A stretch of DNA of 7,449 bases, taken from assembly GCA_003540955.1 (NCBI GenBank), contig DPMX01000071.1, forward strand, positions 1 through 7,449, written 5' to 3'. Each line of letters starts with the position of its first letter. Within the stretch, counting starts at the first letter, position 1. The notes beneath the pieces are model-generated. The model did not search any database. It was not told the DNA's origin and saw nothing but the letters and a program-made list of their open reading frames with translations. This document shows positions 5,967 to 7,449 of this stretch, one piece after another. Source of the stretch: Gammaproteobacteria bacterium (GTDB taxonomy: Bacteria > Pseudomonadota > Gammaproteobacteria > Ga0077536). Position numbers and translations under genes: made by a program.

Positions 5967-7429
5967 GGTGCTTCTATTCGTGCCGGGACCATCTTGTGCC
6001 AGGGAGTGCCGGCGAAAAAATCGCGGTGGCTGGATGCGGTCAATTCATTCGGTGCCGTACCAACTCGCAATAACTCGTCAGTCGCAACATTGCTATCGAG
6101 TCCTTGCCCGTTCGGCAAAGAGATATGTCCTGGTTGCATGCGTTCGGAAATCTCCACTACGACCTCCGCTGTTCCACTTGCGGTGCTGAGTTTCGCCAGG
6201 TCACCGTCAGTGAGTGATAAGCGCTCGGCATCTTCGGGACATATACGGAGAGCACCATCGCGATCTTTTTTCCGCCATTTCGGATCACGTAAAATCGTGT
6301 TCGCAGTGTAGGCACGGCGTTCACCGGCAGACAAAACGAAAGGATATTCTGGGCTCGTGAATTCCCGTGGGCCGTCAGCGAGATTTTTGATACCAGGGAT
6401 TAGCTGGTCGATCTTTGCGTTGATGCGCCCATCAGGGGTGCGCACGCGATCCCACGACACCTCTTGTTCCTCCACTGAAAAGATAAAACCGCGCGGGCTG
6501 TCGATGATTCGATCAAAGAGTGCATCTCCGAGAGTGCTACCCTCACCTTTCAGCCCCGCGTGCCTTAGCGCGTCGGGTTGTCGTCGGGCGACAAAATGAG
6601 CGACGTCCCATAGTGCTGCGGCAGGGGCAACGTTTTCTGGTAAGCAGGCGCCAAGAGAACGGTACAATATTACCGGGGCAAGTCGGCGGACCGCTGGGTT
6701 ATTTGCTTGCGCCTCATTGAAGGCCTGTGCAAAAGCTTTACGGCCTTGATGCTCGAGTGTTTTGCGCAAGCCCTCGACTTCTTCCGGCATCTCGCCGAGC
6801 TCCTCGATGATGCGGGCATGAATCTCTGCTTCTGTTAAAACGTCGGCGTCGGTTGGGGGGGACATTATCGGATGGCGCAGATGAAAATAGTTGTGTGGGA
6901 ATTCGTAGTTGAAAAACGTTGCCTCGGCCTTCTCATATTGGGTCGCCGTCGGCAGGATATAATCAGCGTGTCGCGCAGTTTCGGTCATAGCGACATCGAT
7001 CACGACACTAAATTCGAGTTTACGCATTGCTTTGACGAACTTGCGGGAGTCAGCGAGCGAATGCGCAGGATTGGCAGTCTCGATTATCATCCCACGATAC
7101 CGGTCCGGGTGGTCCGAGAGAATTTCCTCGGCGATCACATTACAAGGGACTAGGTTACTGATTAATGGTGTGCCCGCAACCGGCGATTTTCGCTTAAGAC
7201 TCGGGTTGCTATTCATCAACGGGCGTAAAGGGTTAACCAAAAACTGGGCTCCAGTTTTACCAAAACTACCGGTGATAAGCCATACGAGGCGATGGAGGTA
7301 ACTAACTAACGTCGAGTGCCGGTTCATCTGCACACCTAGATCTTCGTACCAAGCGACGCTTTCGGCAGTAGCTATTCGACGGGCAAGTGCACGTAATTGC
7401 AGTTCGGTGACACCACACCACTCGCAGTA
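5963..7429 (-). CDS. Molybdopterin (bis-MGD) oxidoreductase, C-terminal part; 5' interrupted, possible pseudogene
   Basis: The leftward frame is open from 7429 to the TAA at 5965-5963. Residue numbers here count from the GTG at 7333-7331, the first possible start codon after the upstream stop (456 residues). The region from 7429 to 7334 is also family-like, with CGVTELQLRALARRIA and then ESVAWYEDLG running into the GTG-encoded residue, so the GTG is internal and not the native start. Next comes RLVWLITGSFGKTGAQF (15-31). The MopB core follows, with RHADYILPTATQYEKAEATF (121-140). The C-terminal molydopterin-binding domain (about 329-450) starts YPFVLSAGERRAYTANT and includes GHISLPNGQG (402-411). 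Family members are usually well over 650 residues, with an N-terminal [4Fe-4S] domain that is absent here. A TAA at 7432-7430 interrupts the frame. Formate dehydrogenase-, nitrate reductase- and acetylene hydratase-like enzymes share these parts, so no substrate is assigned. Confidence 0.85.
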   Translation of the reverse strand, partial: YCEWCGVTELQLRALARRIATAESVAWYEDLGVQMNRHSTLVSYLHRLVWLITGSFGKTGAQFLVNPLRPLMNSNPSLKRKSPVAGTPLISNLVPCNVIAEEILSDHPDRYRGMIIETANPAHSLADSRKFVKAMRKLEFSVVIDVAMTETARHADYILPTATQYEKAEATFFNYEFPHNYFHLRHPIMSPPTDADVLTEAEIHARIIEELGEMPEEVEGLRKTLEHQGRKAFAQAFNEAQANNPAVRRLAPVILYRSLGACLPENVAPAAALWDVAHFVARRQPDALRHAGLKGEGSTLGDALFDRIIDSPRGFIFSVEEQEVSWDRVRTPDGRINAKIDQLIPGIKNLADGPREFTSPEYPFVLSAGERRAYTANTILRDPKWRKKDRDGALRICPEDAERLSLTDGDLAKLSTASGTAEVVVEISERMQPGHISLPNGQGLDSNVATDELLRVGTAPNELTASSHRDFFAGTPWHKMVPARIEAP

Positions 7430-7432
7430 TTA
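7430..7432 (-). other. In-frame TAA interrupting the molybdopterin oxidoreductase frame
   Basis: In the frame of the oxidoreductase the codon at 7432-7430 is TAA. The next residues downstream (YCEWCGV) are family-like. The few readable residues upstream in the same frame (SVSIS, 7447-7433) fit the pattern of small and hydrophobic residues expected before the Tyr. This suggests a nonsense change at one codon rather than a shift of frame, but only 17 upstream bases are visible. Confidence 0.55.
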
Positions 7433-7449
7433 TGAAATTGACACACTAT

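Noticed and set aside
5963..7333. Treating the molybdopterin oxidoreductase as a complete gene starting at GTG 7333
   Set aside because: Family-like sequence continues upstream of the GTG, no ribosome site with usual spacing is seen, and the protein would lack the N-terminal iron-sulfur domain and part of the cofactor-binding core.

Overview
The window looks like chromosomal sequence from a Gram-negative bacterium, most likely a proteobacterium. The evidence is a small lipoprotein with a lipobox, Shine-Dalgarno-type start sites, near-balanced base composition by eye, and a set of catabolic enzymes (amidohydrolase, CocE-type hydrolase, Rieske oxygenase, molybdopterin oxidoreductase) common in marine and other free-living or symbiotic Proteobacteria. 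Species cannot be told from this. I see no rRNA, tRNA, CRISPR array, insertion sequence or phage gene.

Left part (1-1042). The 5' end of an amidohydrolase gene runs leftward out of the window. A gap of about 300 bp follows, with a plausible sigma70-type promoter for it. Next is a small leftward lipoprotein gene (454-645) with its own candidate promoter. A stretch of about 400 bp, AT-rich in places, then separates it from the rightward genes and carries a candidate promoter for them.

Centre (1043-5919). Three rightward genes form a probable transcription unit. The first is a CocE/NonD (X-Pro dipeptidyl-peptidase S15-like) alpha/beta hydrolase with an intact Ser-Asp-His triad. The second is a large, probably exported tetratricopeptide-like protein with two conserved histidine-rich blocks. 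The third is a Rieske [2Fe-2S] non-heme iron oxygenase alpha subunit, only 15 bp after the second. No ferredoxin, reductase or beta subunit is present, so electron supply for the oxygenase must come from elsewhere.

Right part (5963-7449). A leftward gene converges on the Rieske gene. It encodes the C-terminal part of a molybdopterin (bis-MGD type) oxidoreductase. Its reading frame stays family-like up to 7429, where an in-frame TAA interrupts it, and about 17 bases later the window ends. It is therefore either a pseudogene fragment, a gene with a sequence error, or a truncated form.

The genes together suggest a catabolic or scavenging region: ester, amide or peptide hydrolysis and oxidative attack on a small organic substrate. 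The substrate is not visible in the sequence. No clearly new system is evident. The best items to follow up are the interrupted molybdoenzyme, the TPR-like/Rieske gene pair, and the histidine-rich exported protein.
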